From: Sorlinia euscelidii
Lineage (GTDB): Bacteria; Pseudomonadota; Alphaproteobacteria; Acetobacterales; Acetobacteraceae
NCBI RefSeq assembly: GCF_036452155.1
Contig: NZ_JAWJZY010000005.1
Length of the DNA: 64,000 nucleotides
Strand: one strand, 5' to 3'
The position numbers and the translations under genes were made by a program. The notes beneath the pieces are model-generated. The model saw only the letters and a program-made list of their open reading frames with translations. It ran no database searches and was not told the DNA's origin. This document shows, one piece after another, positions 44,462 to 53,935 of this stretch (its first letter is position 1; the number at the start of each line of letters is the position of its first letter).

Positions 44462-46581
44462 CCGTCCTGTTCCGGGGGCGGGACGGCGTGACCTGCGGCA
44501 TGTTCAGCTGCCCAGGAGACGAGCCGCGTGATTCCATTATCCCGCTCATCGATCGGGCACATGGCATATGTCCAACGTTGGGATAGTTCGAGACCCTCGA
44601 CGCCTTCAAGCGCCGCCGCGATTTCCATCGGTTGTTCCATATCGGCGAGACGGTAATTCGGGTCATCCGCGCGCAAGACGGCGCGTTTGATGCGCGTCAA
44701 CACACCATAGAGACTCTCTGAACCCACCTCATCCGCAACGGCACGCACGATATCCATGTCGGGCTGCACGAGTGGGCGCAGCTCCACCATGGGTTCCGGC
44801 GGGGCTTTTAACATGCGGTCAATCATATGGACGTTACCCGCACCGGCCAGCACGCCGACAATCCCATCCTCATGATGTCCGTAACGCCCCGCGCGCCCGC
44901 CAATCTGTTTGACTTCCTGCGGAAGGAGGTCTCGGGACTGTCGTCCATCATATTTTTTCAACGCGCTGAAAATCACACGCTTGATGGAGAGATTGAGGCC
45001 CATGCCAATCGCATCGGTGGCGACGAGAATATCCGCGTCACCACGGTTGAAGCGCGCTGCCTCCGCACGCCGCACTTCCGGGCTGAGCGCGCCGTAGACG
45101 ACGGCCACACGCCGTCCCCGCGCCATCAATTCAGCCCGCAGGTCAAGCACGTCGCGACGGGAAAAGGCGATCACCGCGTCGCTGCGCCCTAATTGGTCAA
45201 GCCGTGTCGGGCCGTTCGCGGCGCGGAGGGGGCTTTTACGCTCGAGTGAGACTTCATCCAGCGGGTCATTACATAAACTGGCGATCCGCCGGATCAGCGG
45301 GATGCAATCAGGTGCGCCGAGAATATAGACGGTGCGCGCCGGCACGCCCATGATGGCTGCCGTCCACGCCGCGCCCCGGTCCGGGTCCGTCAACATCTGG
45401 GCCTCGTCAATAATGGCGACGTCGACCGGCGTGTAGAAAGGACACATCTCCACAGTTGCCGCAATGTGTTGCGCGTTCGGGACGAGGATGCGTTCCTCCC
45501 CCGTCATCAGCGAGGCGGCCACGCCGCGTTTCCCGAGCGCTTCCTTGAATTCATGCGCGAGCAAGCGCAGCGGGGCAAGGGCGAGGCCGCTTTCAGCCGC
45601 GGCAAGGGCATCGAGCGCCGCGTGGGATTTGCCGGAATTTGTCGGGCCGGTAATCAGCACCAGGCGGCGCTTCAAGGCGCGTGCCGTCTTGAAATGCCCG
45701 GCGTACCGGTCCAACGCCGCCACACGCGCAATGACGGCATTGCCGATTTTGGCGCCAACCGCGGGGGCGTCGGGGCGTCGGGTTGCGTCATCCTGACGTG
45801 ACCGCCACCGCCCCAGTTGGTGGCGCAATTTGCGCAACATATCGGGGTCAAATTCGAAACGTTCGACCCCGTCAGACTGAGTTGTGCGCCGCGCAATGGG
45901 AAGGCGGTTTTCGGCAACCCAGCGCAAAGCTTCCTGCCGCGAGCAATGCAGAAGGGCAGGGACCTGATCAAACCCGACGAGGCTGGCCTCCCAGCGGCGT
46001 AACTTCTCAATCTCACGCTCTTGTCTCTGCGCGGCCTTCCGCCGGATTTCCGCCTCCCGCGCGGCTTGAGCCTGCTCCTGCGCGATCAGTTCCGACTCAA
46101 AAGCGAAGTCCCGCACGCCGAAGATCTCAGCGATGCGGCGGGCGAGGTGATCTACCTGCTGACCGGAGAGGAACTGCCCGCTATCTGACAGATCCGCTTT
46201 GACCGCCGCGAAGACATCGCCCGGCACATGAGAAATTTCCCGGAACCGGTCAGCGATCACGATGTCGAGATAATGACGAAGCAATTCATCTCCCGCCTCC
46301 GGGTGATCAATGCGTCCCGCAGCCTCGATCATATCCTCCTTGGAAATCCAGGGTTCATGCGCCTGGCGGGCGAGATACATCATGCGGGACGCCCAGCTCT
46401 TCCGGCGGATCGTGCATAATATGTCCCGCCAGGCTGCATCGGTGATCTTATCTTCACCCGGCGATAGGGCGCGGGCGACCAGGCGCAAGGCGCGTGGCGT
46501 TTCCTTGGCGGAGGGTTCAAGACCGGTCGAATGCGTGGCGGAAGCAAGTGCACGTTGTGCCGGAGAGCTGGTTATATCCAT
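44458..46581 (-). CDS. SUV3-like ATP-dependent RNA helicase
   Basis: A 707-residue superfamily 2 helicase. Motif I is TGPTNSGKSHAALDALAA (about residues 310-327), motif II IDEAQMLTD, and the C-terminal helicase domain includes LVATDAIGMGLNLSIKRVIF and QIGGRAGRYG (motif VI). The GPTNSGKT-type motif I and overall order match the mitochondrial SUV3 and bacterial MgpS-like group. The N-terminal 280 residues are helical, with a charged segment near 175-200. SUV3 enzymes unwind RNA during decay, so a link to RNase E in turnover is possible but unproven. ATG 46581. Confidence 0.9.
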   Translation of the reverse strand: MDITSSPAQRALASATHSTGLEPSAKETPRALRLVARALSPGEDKITDAAWRDILCTIRRKSWASRMMYLARQAHEPWISKEDMIEAAGRIDHPEAGDELLRHYLDIVIADRFREISHVPGDVFAAVKADLSDSGQFLSGQQVDHLARRIAEIFGVRDFAFESELIAQEQAQAAREAEIRRKAAQRQEREIEKLRRWEASLVGFDQVPALLHCSRQEALRWVAENRLPIARRTTQSDGVERFEFDPDMLRKLRHQLGRWRSRQDDATRRPDAPAVGAKIGNAVIARVAALDRYAGHFKTARALKRRLVLITGPTNSGKSHAALDALAAAESGLALAPLRLLAHEFKEALGKRGVAASLMTGEERILVPNAQHIAATVEMCPFYTPVDVAIIDEAQMLTDPDRGAAWTAAIMGVPARTVYILGAPDCIPLIRRIASLCNDPLDEVSLERKSPLRAANGPTRLDQLGRSDAVIAFSRRDVLDLRAELMARGRRVAVVYGALSPEVRRAEAARFNRGDADILVATDAIGMGLNLSIKRVIFSALKKYDGRQSRDLLPQEVKQIGGRAGRYGHHEDGIVGVLAGAGNVHMIDRMLKAPPEPMVELRPLVQPDMDIVRAVADEVGSESLYGVLTRIKRAVLRADDPNYRLADMEQPMEIAAALEGVEGLELSQRWTYAMCPIDERDNGITRLVSWAAEHAAGHAVPPPEQDG

Positions 46582-46716
46582 ATCTTCTGTTGTGAGGATT
46601 TACGCAGGGATACGCAATTGAAAAAGGATCAGAGGTTGTGATGACCTGCAATAAGCTGCAGAATCATGCATATAGTATAGGTCCCGCCGCGTGACGGGCG
46701 AAGTCGAGGGTTCCCC

Positions 46717-46728
46717 TCTCTTAAGAGA
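46717..46728. promoter_or_regulatory. 12-bp perfect palindrome (tctcttaagaga) before fpr
   Basis: An uninterrupted 12-base palindrome in the 222-base gap between the divergent helicase and fpr genes, about 75 bases before the fpr start. It could be an operator for either gene. Ferredoxin reductase genes are often redox-regulated, but no specific regulator site is recognised. Confidence 0.3.
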
Positions 46729-46803
46729 TGTTTTAGTGATAGTGCAGTATATGCCGCACCAGGCGTTTCTTGATATGCGCACTTAACGGAGAAATTTGCC
46801 GCG

Positions 46804-47688
46804 ATGTTCGTCCCTGAGTCTCTTCCGATGCCGACAATTTCCGAACCTCTTAGCGGTTTATTACCGGTTGAAGGGCATCCCGGTCACTATCGCCTTGCAC
46901 CACCTTCGAAGGAATACAGCCATCTTCACGCATGTGAAGTCCTGTCGGTGCATCATTGGACGGATCGGCTATTCACCTTCACCTGCACGCGTGACCCTGG
47001 CTTGCGGTTTGAGAACGGTCAGTTCACCATGATCGGGATTGAAGTGGACGGCAAGCCGCTCCTGCGTGCTTACTCAATTGCTTCGGCAAATTATGAGGAG
47101 CATCTTGAGTTCCTCTCCATCGCAGTTGAGGACGGCCCTCTTACTTCGCGCCTGCGCCATGTGAAAGTGGGCGATACGGTCCTCGTCGGGCGTAAGCCGG
47201 TGGGGACGTTATTGCTGGATAATCTCAAACCGGGACGCAACCTTTATTTCCTCTCGACCGGGACGGGCCTGGCCCCCTTCATGAGCCTGATTGAAGACCC
47301 GGAATGCTATGAGCGCTACGAGCATGTTGTGCTGAGCCACACTGTGCGTGTCTCTGCAGAACTGGCTTATATGAATCTCATCCGCCATGACCTGCCGCAG
47401 CATGAATTTCTAGGTGATTACGTGGCCCGGCAGCTTAAATATTACCCGGCCGTGACGCGTGAGGATTTTGAAGTACGTGATCGGATCACGACGCTGATCC
47501 AGTCTGGCAAGATCTTCAAGGATCTCGATCTCCCGCCGCTTGATCCGGAACATGACCGGGTGATGATCTGCGGTTCACCGGAGATGCTGGCGGATACGGA
47601 GAAACTTCTGATCTCGATGGGTTTTGAGGAAGGCAATATGAGCCATCAGGGCTCATACGTTGTTGAGAAGGCGTTCGCGGAACGCTGA
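46804..47688 (+). CDS. fpr: Ferredoxin--NADP reductase
   Basis: A 294-residue flavoprotein of the bacterial FPR type. The FAD-binding segment RAYSIASANYEEHLEFLSI and the NADP-binding FLSTGTGLAPFMSLI and MICGSPEMLADTEKLL are clear. The C-terminal SYVVEKAFAER ends like subclass I FPRs. It moves electrons between NADPH and ferredoxin or flavodoxin, for biosynthesis and oxidative-stress responses. ATG 46804 follows acggag; ATG 46828 is possible. Glutathione reductase follows 41 bases later, so the two reductases may be co-expressed. Confidence 0.95.
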   Translation: MFVPESLPMPTISEPLSGLLPVEGHPGHYRLAPPSKEYSHLHACEVLSVHHWTDRLFTFTCTRDPGLRFENGQFTMIGIEVDGKPLLRAYSIASANYEEHLEFLSIAVEDGPLTSRLRHVKVGDTVLVGRKPVGTLLLDNLKPGRNLYFLSTGTGLAPFMSLIEDPECYERYEHVVLSHTVRVSAELAYMNLIRHDLPQHEFLGDYVARQLKYYPAVTREDFEVRDRITTLIQSGKIFKDLDLPPLDPEHDRVMICGSPEMLADTEKLLISMGFEEGNMSHQGSYVVEKAFAER

Positions 47689-47729
47689 CCCTGCGTCAGG
47701 TGGGTACGGGAGCGATGGAGGTGTCCGCC

Positions 47730-49124
47730 ATGGCAGCAGAATATGATCTCCTCGTCATTGGTGCGGGTTCGGGCGGGGTGCGTTGTGCCCGCATCGCAGC
47801 TCAGCATGGGGCGAAGGTGGCGATTGTGGAAGCACGCCATTGGGGCGGCACGTGCGTTAATATTGGCTGTGTGCCGAAAAAGCTGATGGTCTATGCGGCG
47901 GATTACGCCGCGACAGGCCCGGAAGCGCAGTCTTTCGGGTGGGAAGGCGCAGCGTGGCAGCATGATTGGGCGCGGCTGATCTCTGCAAAAAATGACGAAA
48001 TTGCCCGCCTGAATCAGATTTACACTGCAATGCTTGAAAAGGCGGGTGTCACTTTATTCAAAGGCACAGCCGCTTTCCTGTCGCGTCATGAGGTGGAGAT
48101 CTCGCCTTCCGCGCTGGATCCGTCCGCAGGTAAGCAGCGCATACGGGCGCGCAAAATCGTCATCGCCGTGGGCGGGGCACCCTCACGACCGGACATTAAC
48201 GGGGCCGAACTGGGCATTGTTTCCGATGATGCTTTTTACCTGGCGGAACGTCCCAGAAAAATCCTGATCATTGGGGGCGGTTATATCGGCGTCGAATTTG
48301 CCGGGATTTTTTCACGTTTGGGCAGTGATGTCACAATGGTGTTTCGCGGTGAGCGTCCGCTGCGTGGGTTTGATGATGACCTGCGCACGCATCTCACAGA
48401 GGCAATGACCCGGCACGGAATCACGTTGCGGCCCGGCACGTCACCAAAGCGGATCAAGCGCCTACCGGACGGGACGCTGGCGACGGAGTTCGATCAGGGC
48501 GATGAGATGACAAGTGATTGCGTGTTTTTCGCGACGGGTAGGCATCCGGCGATCGACGGTCTTAATCTCGATGCGATTGGCGTGACATGTCGGGAGGGGC
48601 GTGTCGTGACGGATGCGTCATTCGCTACCTCAGTCCCGGATATTTACGCCATCGGTGACGTGACGGATCAGATCAATCTGACGCCCGTCGCCATCGCGCA
48701 GGGCCATATTCTCGCGGATCGGATCTTCGGCGGTCATGACCGTTACTGGGCTTTCGAAACCACACCAAAGGCCGTGTTCTATAGCCAGCCCCTCGCCAGT
48801 GTCGGTTTGACGGAAGAGGAAGCGGCACAGGACGCGGCGGTGGATATTTATTTGACGCGCTTCCGACCCATGCGGCAAAGCCTTCTTAAGGGGGATGATC
48901 AGGTCCTGATCAAGCTTGTCGTCGATTCAGGCGATGAAAGGGTGGTCGGCGCGCATATGATGGGTGACGCGGCACCGGAGATCATTCAAGCTGTGGCGAT
49001 TGCGGTAACAGCCCGCCTGAAGAAAGCGGATTTTGACCACACGATCGGCATCCACCCGACATCGGCGGAGGAAATCGTGACAATGAGGACGGTGACGCGC
49101 CGTACGCCTCAGCGAGGCGTCTGA
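47730..49124 (+). CDS. gor: Glutathione-disulfide reductase
   Basis: A 464-residue NADPH-dependent reductase. FAD-binding GAGSGGVRCARIAAQHG leads to the redox-active disulfide Cys42-Cys47 in GGTCVNIGCVPKK. NADP-binding GGGYIGVEFAGIFSRLG is followed by Arg-rich residues fitting NADPH, and the C-terminal HPTSAEEIVTMR carries the catalytic His-Glu. It keeps glutathione reduced. ATG 47730 is chosen because GGAGG at 47717-47721 is 8 bases upstream; ATG 47715 would add five residues. It lies after fpr on the same strand. Confidence 0.95.
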   Translation: MAAEYDLLVIGAGSGGVRCARIAAQHGAKVAIVEARHWGGTCVNIGCVPKKLMVYAADYAATGPEAQSFGWEGAAWQHDWARLISAKNDEIARLNQIYTAMLEKAGVTLFKGTAAFLSRHEVEISPSALDPSAGKQRIRARKIVIAVGGAPSRPDINGAELGIVSDDAFYLAERPRKILIIGGGYIGVEFAGIFSRLGSDVTMVFRGERPLRGFDDDLRTHLTEAMTRHGITLRPGTSPKRIKRLPDGTLATEFDQGDEMTSDCVFFATGRHPAIDGLNLDAIGVTCREGRVVTDASFATSVPDIYAIGDVTDQINLTPVAIAQGHILADRIFGGHDRYWAFETTPKAVFYSQPLASVGLTEEEAAQDAAVDIYLTRFRPMRQSLLKGDDQVLIKLVVDSGDERVVGAHMMGDAAPEIIQAVAIAVTARLKKADFDHTIGIHPTSAEEIVTMRTVTRRTPQRGV

Positions 49125-49230
49125 TTTCAGCCGCTGCTTTACTTAACGTCGTGCCAACTTAAGCGACGCGTTTGGCGCTCTAATTCATAAGCAAGGCAGG
49201 CGCGAGTCCGGGGCTGAGCGCCCTGCGGGT

Positions 49231-49604
49231 TCAGTTGCCGCGCGGCGCGACCCACCCGTTACCGGTGGAATCGCCAACCTGGCCGCGCGCGGTCGGGCTG
49301 CTATTCGCGTAAGCCGTCCCGAAATTTGAGAGATTGGCGCCGGTGGTCGGGTCACGCTGGATGTTGGCATCGTGATCCGGATCCGGGCCATGCTCAATTT
49401 CTGTTGATGGGGCGATCTGATAGCCTGGCGGGGCTTCTGCGCATGGGCGCGGAACGTATCGCCATGACCTTGGTAATGATAACCGGAACGCGACGTGCCA
49501 CTGCGGCCTGTCCCCCCATCGGAACCCTGCGCTTCCGCCATCGCGTCCGATGCCATCAGGAAACCGCAGGCCGCAAGGGTCACGGCGGAAAGGCGCAACA
49601 TCAT
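49231..49604 (-). pseudogene. Frameshifted small secreted protein
   Basis: The ATG at 49604 opens a frame with a typical signal peptide (MMLRLSAVTLAACGFLMASD, then AMAEAQ). The following Gly/Ser/His-rich part continues sensibly only by changing frame at the gggg run 49430-49433, after which the other frame gives PPGYQIAPSTEIEHGPDPD and ends in VAPRGN at 49231. One extra base in the run (five instead of four) would make one protein of about 124 residues. I do not recognise the family. It could be a sequencing error rather than a real mutation. Genes on both sides are intact. Confidence 0.6.
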
Positions 49605-49809
49605 CTCGAATCCCCATTTATGAGAATGAATATTTCAGGGCACTTCCGCGCAGCGTAACCTGCATCTCAGCAAGTGAACCGTTTCCCAGAATAGGTTACG
49701 GATCCCATCGTCGTCCAGCGTTTTTTAAGTCGTCCTTGACCGTCCTCTGCACCTTTCAACTTACAAAAACGGCGTGTTGGCTTGACGCCATCAGATGCGT
49801 TCAAGCGGG

Positions 49810-51123
49810 TCATGATCTTCTGCGCCGCCAGGTGTGGAATCTGAACAATGAGAGAAACCTCGACACGCATCGCCTGATAAAGGTGGGACTAGTTAATTGT
49901 TCGTGAAGCGACCTGATAAGGGAGTGACTCTCCTTTATCCGATGATCCCGGTCATGAATCTGAAGTTGAAGGTCACGAATCAGATCATCGCGTTCACGGA
50001 TCCACGCGTCCCGTTCACGGATCCATTCATCCCGATCCCGTATCCATTTATCGCGATCCGCGATGAACCGCATCTTTCTGGGCAGGACATAACGGAGCAG
50101 AAAGTGATTATTGAAAGCTTGGGAACAGACGACGCTCATGCAGCGATCCAGACGGGCGAATGACTTCATGGCGTCACGATTTTTAGGGACTTTCCGCCGA
50201 TAATATTTGAGATCGCGAAGGAGGAGGTCAACCCAGAAGCGCATCAGAAACGGCTTCTGTTTCCTGTAAAATTGCGGAATGACTGGCTTGAAGTGGGTGA
50301 CTTCTTCAAAAATCTCCATGGCAGTTTTTTTGACCGGTTGATCCCGACCGGAAAAGTTAAGCGCGGCCGCCATCTGATAATTTTCATCGGTCAGCCAGCC
50401 TGGACCCCCGAAATGATCATAACAATAAACGGGACGATGGGCCAAAATCGCCATTTGCACAGTTTTTCCGATCGTCATGACGGCGTCGCAGTCATGAAGG
50501 ATCTCCGGTCGCATCATGGTGACGTTGCCACCTTCTCCCAGATGATCAACCGTGTAACCGGCGGAAATCAGCAGCTCACGTGCTGCGAGCACCTCATCTG
50601 GGCAATGATTGGAGACGATGAGGATTTTTCGTATCGCGTTGATCGGGGTGTGCGAGATGTAAGCATCCTGCGTCGGGTTGGGCACCACAATCGCCTTCCG
50701 GTAAGCGGCGCCGAATGCTGCCAAAGCTTTACGGGTTTCAACACTATTGGCGATAATATGCGTGGCGATTTCACTCTCAAGGCGGGAGAGGGGCGCCTCG
50801 ATCTCGATATACGGGGAGAGATGGGCAAATAATATGTAAGGGAGGCCAACCTCGCAAAGTTGTTCCATCGCCTGCGCATCGAGCAGAAGCGACAAGGCGT
50901 TTTGCTGCGTATAGATCAGATCGTAAGCGGTAAGATCAATATCGTCACCGCTTTTCGGGATAAGGCCGGCCGTGCGTAGGCTGGCGTCAAGCGGCGCCGC
51001 GATGTGATGGGCGTAAACATGGACGTCAAATTTACGGCGGCGTAATTCCTGACCGAACTCAATGATAACCAGTTCAGAGCCGGAAAACGTGTCCAGGCGG
51101 CCAGTGCAGAGCAAGGCTTTCAT
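49810..51123 (-). CDS. Glycosyltransferase-like protein with C-terminal heptad-repeat coiled coil
   Basis: 437 residues. The first 250 resemble a GT-B glycosyltransferase: LLCTGRLDTFSGSELVIIEF at the start, IIANSVETRKAL, and a second domain with LIVSNHCPDEVLAARELL and a donor-site-like DCDAVMTIGKTVQMAI. Residues 354-409 consist of eight heptads, each starting with Ile (IRDRDEW, IRERDAW, IRERDDL and variants), predicted to form a coiled coil, then a short basic tail. The start ATG 51123 lies in an AT-rich promoter region. It is followed upstream on the same strand by a HAD protein gene; both may act on surface polysaccharide. Function is inferred. Confidence 0.65.
   Translation of the reverse strand: MKALLCTGRLDTFSGSELVIIEFGQELRRRKFDVHVYAHHIAAPLDASLRTAGLIPKSGDDIDLTAYDLIYTQQNALSLLLDAQAMEQLCEVGLPYILFAHLSPYIEIEAPLSRLESEIATHIIANSVETRKALAAFGAAYRKAIVVPNPTQDAYISHTPINAIRKILIVSNHCPDEVLAARELLISAGYTVDHLGEGGNVTMMRPEILHDCDAVMTIGKTVQMAILAHRPVYCYDHFGGPGWLTDENYQMAAALNFSGRDQPVKKTAMEIFEEVTHFKPVIPQFYRKQKPFLMRFWVDLLLRDLKYYRRKVPKNRDAMKSFARLDRCMSVVCSQAFNNHFLLRYVLPRKMRFIADRDKWIRDRDEWIRERDAWIRERDDLIRDLQLQIHDRDHRIKESHSLIRSLHEQLTSPTFIRRCVSRFLSLFRFHTWRRRRS
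49897..50064 (-). repeat. 21-bp coding repeats (eight heptads) in the glycosyltransferase-like gene
   Basis: The DNA shows degenerate 21-base tandem units, best seen between about 49990 and 50064 (units close to cgttcacggatcca plus seven more bases). They encode the Ile-x-Asp/Glu-Arg-Asp-x-Trp heptads. The three central units are nearly identical, indicating recent repeat expansion by duplication. Confidence 0.7.
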
Positions 51124-51610
51124 TTTTTCACAAAGCCTTCTTTTTATTGGTTTTTACTGGAGGGTGCGCTGATATTTTTCACGGCCCGAAGGATTTTGCC
51201 CGACAAGAAAGAACGATTTTGACGTTTATGTGAGGTGCTTTGTAACACAGGCCGGAATGTCGGAAAGTTAAATCACAGTAAGATTTATAATTCGTGAAGA
51301 GACCCTATTTCAAGAGAATGATAAATCTTCTTTTAAGAAAATCGAAGAATGTCAGACAGCGCCGATCCGGGCGTCTGCCTCATTGCATGGCGCACTCTCG
51401 TGGCGTGGGCAATGTCGAGTCACCATGTCAAAGTAGGTTTGATGCGCGCGCAGCCCGCCGCGACCTTATAAGATCGTTTTTGAGGAGGTCTGATGGAGTG
51501 ACAGGGTCACAGGTGGCGCTTCGGCTGGCGTCCCATCCAAGCCTCAACGCGACGCCACCTGATGGGGGCGTTGGATTTCAGCTTGATCAGAAAATAGACG
51601 TAATCTGAAT
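51124..51610 (+). other. Gene-free region between HAD and glycosyltransferase-like genes
   Basis: 487 bases. The right neighbour (HAD gene) ends at 51611 and the left neighbour starts at 51123, both on the minus strand, so the promoter of the glycosyltransferase-like gene must be here. The part 51124-51300 is AT-rich. A 104-residue plus-strand frame at 51294-51608 is basic and has no good ribosome site; it is not accepted as a gene. Confidence 0.45.
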
Positions 51611-53641
51611 CTATCGCTTCAGACGTCGACGCAGGACGCGCTTGGCACGCATCCAAGTTAGACGCAGGCCCTCCTGACGGAAGGAAATCAAACCCAACCG
51701 GATATAACTGCGCCAGCTTGTCGCCTGCTGCACCTCGGCATAATGGCCATTCTGCGTAGACCAGAATGTCCCGATGGTTGCAAAACCGGAGGCACCCAGC
51801 TCACGACTATGGGGCAATAAAGCGAGTTCCTCATATTCATAATTTGTGGGCGTGGTGATGAGGCTGCTGAAAAGGTCGTAAAGCGTGTCGCGCATTTCAT
51901 TCAATGTGATATGAGAGACGCTTGGTTTGAAATGCTCCGCGAAAAGACGGATCTCATCCTGCATCTGTGCGACGAAATTGCCGATAAGAATTTCATATTG
52001 CCGTTGATGCTGCGTGGAGACCGGCCTCACGCCATCCTCGCATTCCTCAAAATGGCTGATCTGCGCGTGTGTGGAGGCAAAAGCCAGCTCAAGCAGTTCA
52101 ACGCCGCGCTCGGCAAGGCGCACCCAGTTTCTATCCTGCCCGTGATGGAAGAGGAAAGAGCGGATATCCTCATGCATGTAAGCATGCTCAAGCGTGCCCA
52201 CATAATAGCCGCGGAATTTTTTGCCGAGAATGAGTTCTGTCCGGCGTTGTGATGTCAGTGCCCAGCCACAATCCGCCATGGCGTCATGCGCCGGGTCAAA
52301 CCCTTCATCCTTTAAATAATGTTGATAGGCGTTCATTTCCCGCGCGGCGATGCGACGCCAGATCGGGCGGCACTCCTTCATCGCGATCAGCGCCGCAGAG
52401 GTTTTTGCGGGTGTATCAAGGACGCGGTCTAACGGTGTGTAAATTGAAAGCGCATTGAGCAGCTCGGCCTCACCCGCCCCGATGCCCAGCCGCTGGACGC
52501 ATTCACGCAACGTGCAGGCGGTGCTTGTGCTGAGGACAGAGCCGATTTCTTTCTCAAACGCTGTGTGGAAAGCGGGCACCATCGTGAGGCGGCGGGAACT
52601 CTGCATAATGCTGGCACGACCTGGCAGGCCGAGAATATCCCAGATCTCCTTCGTGATATAGCCGTCCCGCGTGGCAAGACGTAAATGCGCGACCTGGTCA
52701 ATCTGCATCACCGCGTTGAGCCAGGCCGCGAAACCTGTAACGAGTGGGCCGCCATACATCGCCCCGAAAACGCGTGCGATGGGCGCCTCAGGATGGCGGG
52801 CGCGGAATTGGGCTATAAAAGCCAGGGCGAGCGATGCAAAAAGATTAGGTGACGTGTCGGCACCATGTTTCTGCACCTGAAAAAGCTTATGCAGGGCAAG
52901 CTGATTAAATCGCCCATCCCGGAAAAGCTGATCCAACACGGAAGGAATGTGGTAGCCGACGACACCTGCCTTCAAAGCGGCTTCGCAATCCGCCTTGTAA
53001 TTATCGCCAATATGCGTGATGCGCGCGGTGTCAACGCCGCATGACCGGGCGACAACTTCATAAAGCGTGCTTTCATGCTTGGATGTCTGATGTTCGCACG
53101 AGACGAAAATTTCATCGACAGTCAGGCCGTTTCTGGCCAGCACGGACGAAATCATCGATGCGGGCAGATACATGTCAGAAACCGCGATCACCTTTTTACC
53201 AAGGGATCTGGCGAGGTCATAAATCGGGCCGATCGCGGGGGATCGCTTGAGGATCTCTCCCTCTGTCGTGAGCTCCAGCGCTTTCAGGGCCTGAAAGCTC
53301 GTCTGGCCGAGGCCGGGCAGTTTGATCTGCTGATAAATCTCATCAATCGTGACTTCAGCCGACCCGCTGCGGGCGTGATTTTTCTCCCGCGCCAGGCGCT
53401 CAGCCAGGATCCTTGCATCGTGAAATCCCTTGACGCCGGATTGCCGCTCCATCAGCGTGAAGACATCAACCGGCCGCGCGAAGGGGCGCACCAGAAGCGT
53501 ATCGAACACGTCGAAAGAAACAACCTCCGCCTGCTCAATGAGCGGCCTGACAGCTTCGACGTGAGCGGGCAATTTGCCCGGTTGATGGCTGATGACGTTT
53601 ACCTCAGGTTTGGCCATCGGGTACATACTCACGTCTTGCAT
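51611..53641 (-). CDS. Large HAD-superfamily hydrolase (COG5610-like)
   Basis: About 676 residues. HAD motif I is FDVFDTLL (Asp44 and Asp47), motif II lies in VIAVSDMYLPASMISS, and motif IV in ITHIGDNYKADCEAALKAG. The following 400 residues are not part of the minimal HAD fold and include LRLATRDGYITKEIWDILG, a second HAD-like segment. Proteins of this layout are found in polysaccharide gene clusters of proteobacteria and are of unproven function. Several starts are possible (ATG 53641, 53626, 53617); none has a strong ribosome site. The frame is open to 53746, but the extra part looks noncoding. Confidence 0.7.
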   Translation of the reverse strand: MQDVSMYPMAKPEVNVISHQPGKLPAHVEAVRPLIEQAEVVSFDVFDTLLVRPFARPVDVFTLMERQSGVKGFHDARILAERLAREKNHARSGSAEVTIDEIYQQIKLPGLGQTSFQALKALELTTEGEILKRSPAIGPIYDLARSLGKKVIAVSDMYLPASMISSVLARNGLTVDEIFVSCEHQTSKHESTLYEVVARSCGVDTARITHIGDNYKADCEAALKAGVVGYHIPSVLDQLFRDGRFNQLALHKLFQVQKHGADTSPNLFASLALAFIAQFRARHPEAPIARVFGAMYGGPLVTGFAAWLNAVMQIDQVAHLRLATRDGYITKEIWDILGLPGRASIMQSSRRLTMVPAFHTAFEKEIGSVLSTSTACTLRECVQRLGIGAGEAELLNALSIYTPLDRVLDTPAKTSAALIAMKECRPIWRRIAAREMNAYQHYLKDEGFDPAHDAMADCGWALTSQRRTELILGKKFRGYYVGTLEHAYMHEDIRSFLFHHGQDRNWVRLAERGVELLELAFASTHAQISHFEECEDGVRPVSTQHQRQYEILIGNFVAQMQDEIRLFAEHFKPSVSHITLNEMRDTLYDLFSSLITTPTNYEYEELALLPHSRELGASGFATIGTFWSTQNGHYAEVQQATSWRSYIRLGLISFRQEGLRLTWMRAKRVLRRRLKR

Positions 53642-53935
53642 TCGGGAAGCTATCCAATATCCTGAGGCGATGAATTTTCCAAGGTGATTTGACGTCGTAA
53701 AACGCCGTGAAGGGTACTGAAACTGGAGAATTTTTGCGGGCAACACAAGGCTGAAAACCTTAATTATTTCTTAAATATTAACCGACGCGTTGGCGCGGAG
53801 ACGTTTGCGAGGCCGACATAAAGAGGCATTACCTCGATATTGCTTCATCTTTCCCCGATTTTTCAGTTGTTTCCGCGGCGCCCCATGCCTATCTATCGAG
53901 CCGACGCATTTCATTTTTAGGAAAGATCGAAATCG
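53642..53935 (+). promoter_or_regulatory. Divergent promoter region of HAD gene and DAHP synthase gene
   Basis: About 290 bases between two divergent starts. An AT-rich, near-palindromic block (ttaattatttcttaaatattaa, about 53760-53781) stands out from the GC-rich surroundings and is a candidate promoter or regulator site. A short gagg-cattacctc hairpin lies further downstream. No tryptophan, tyrosine or phenylalanine leader peptide was recognised. Confidence 0.4.

Noticed and set aside
49667..49870. 67-residue minus-strand frame overlapping the 3' end of the glycosyltransferase-like gene
   Set aside because: Overlaps a better gene in another frame and has no start signal, although its composition is reasonable.
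49990..50064. Short tandem repeats considered as a CRISPR array
   Set aside because: Units are 21 bases without spacers, in frame within a coding sequence, and encode heptads.
51294..51608. 104-residue plus-strand frame between the glycosyltransferase-like and HAD genes
   Set aside because: Basic, unconserved-looking and without a good start signal.
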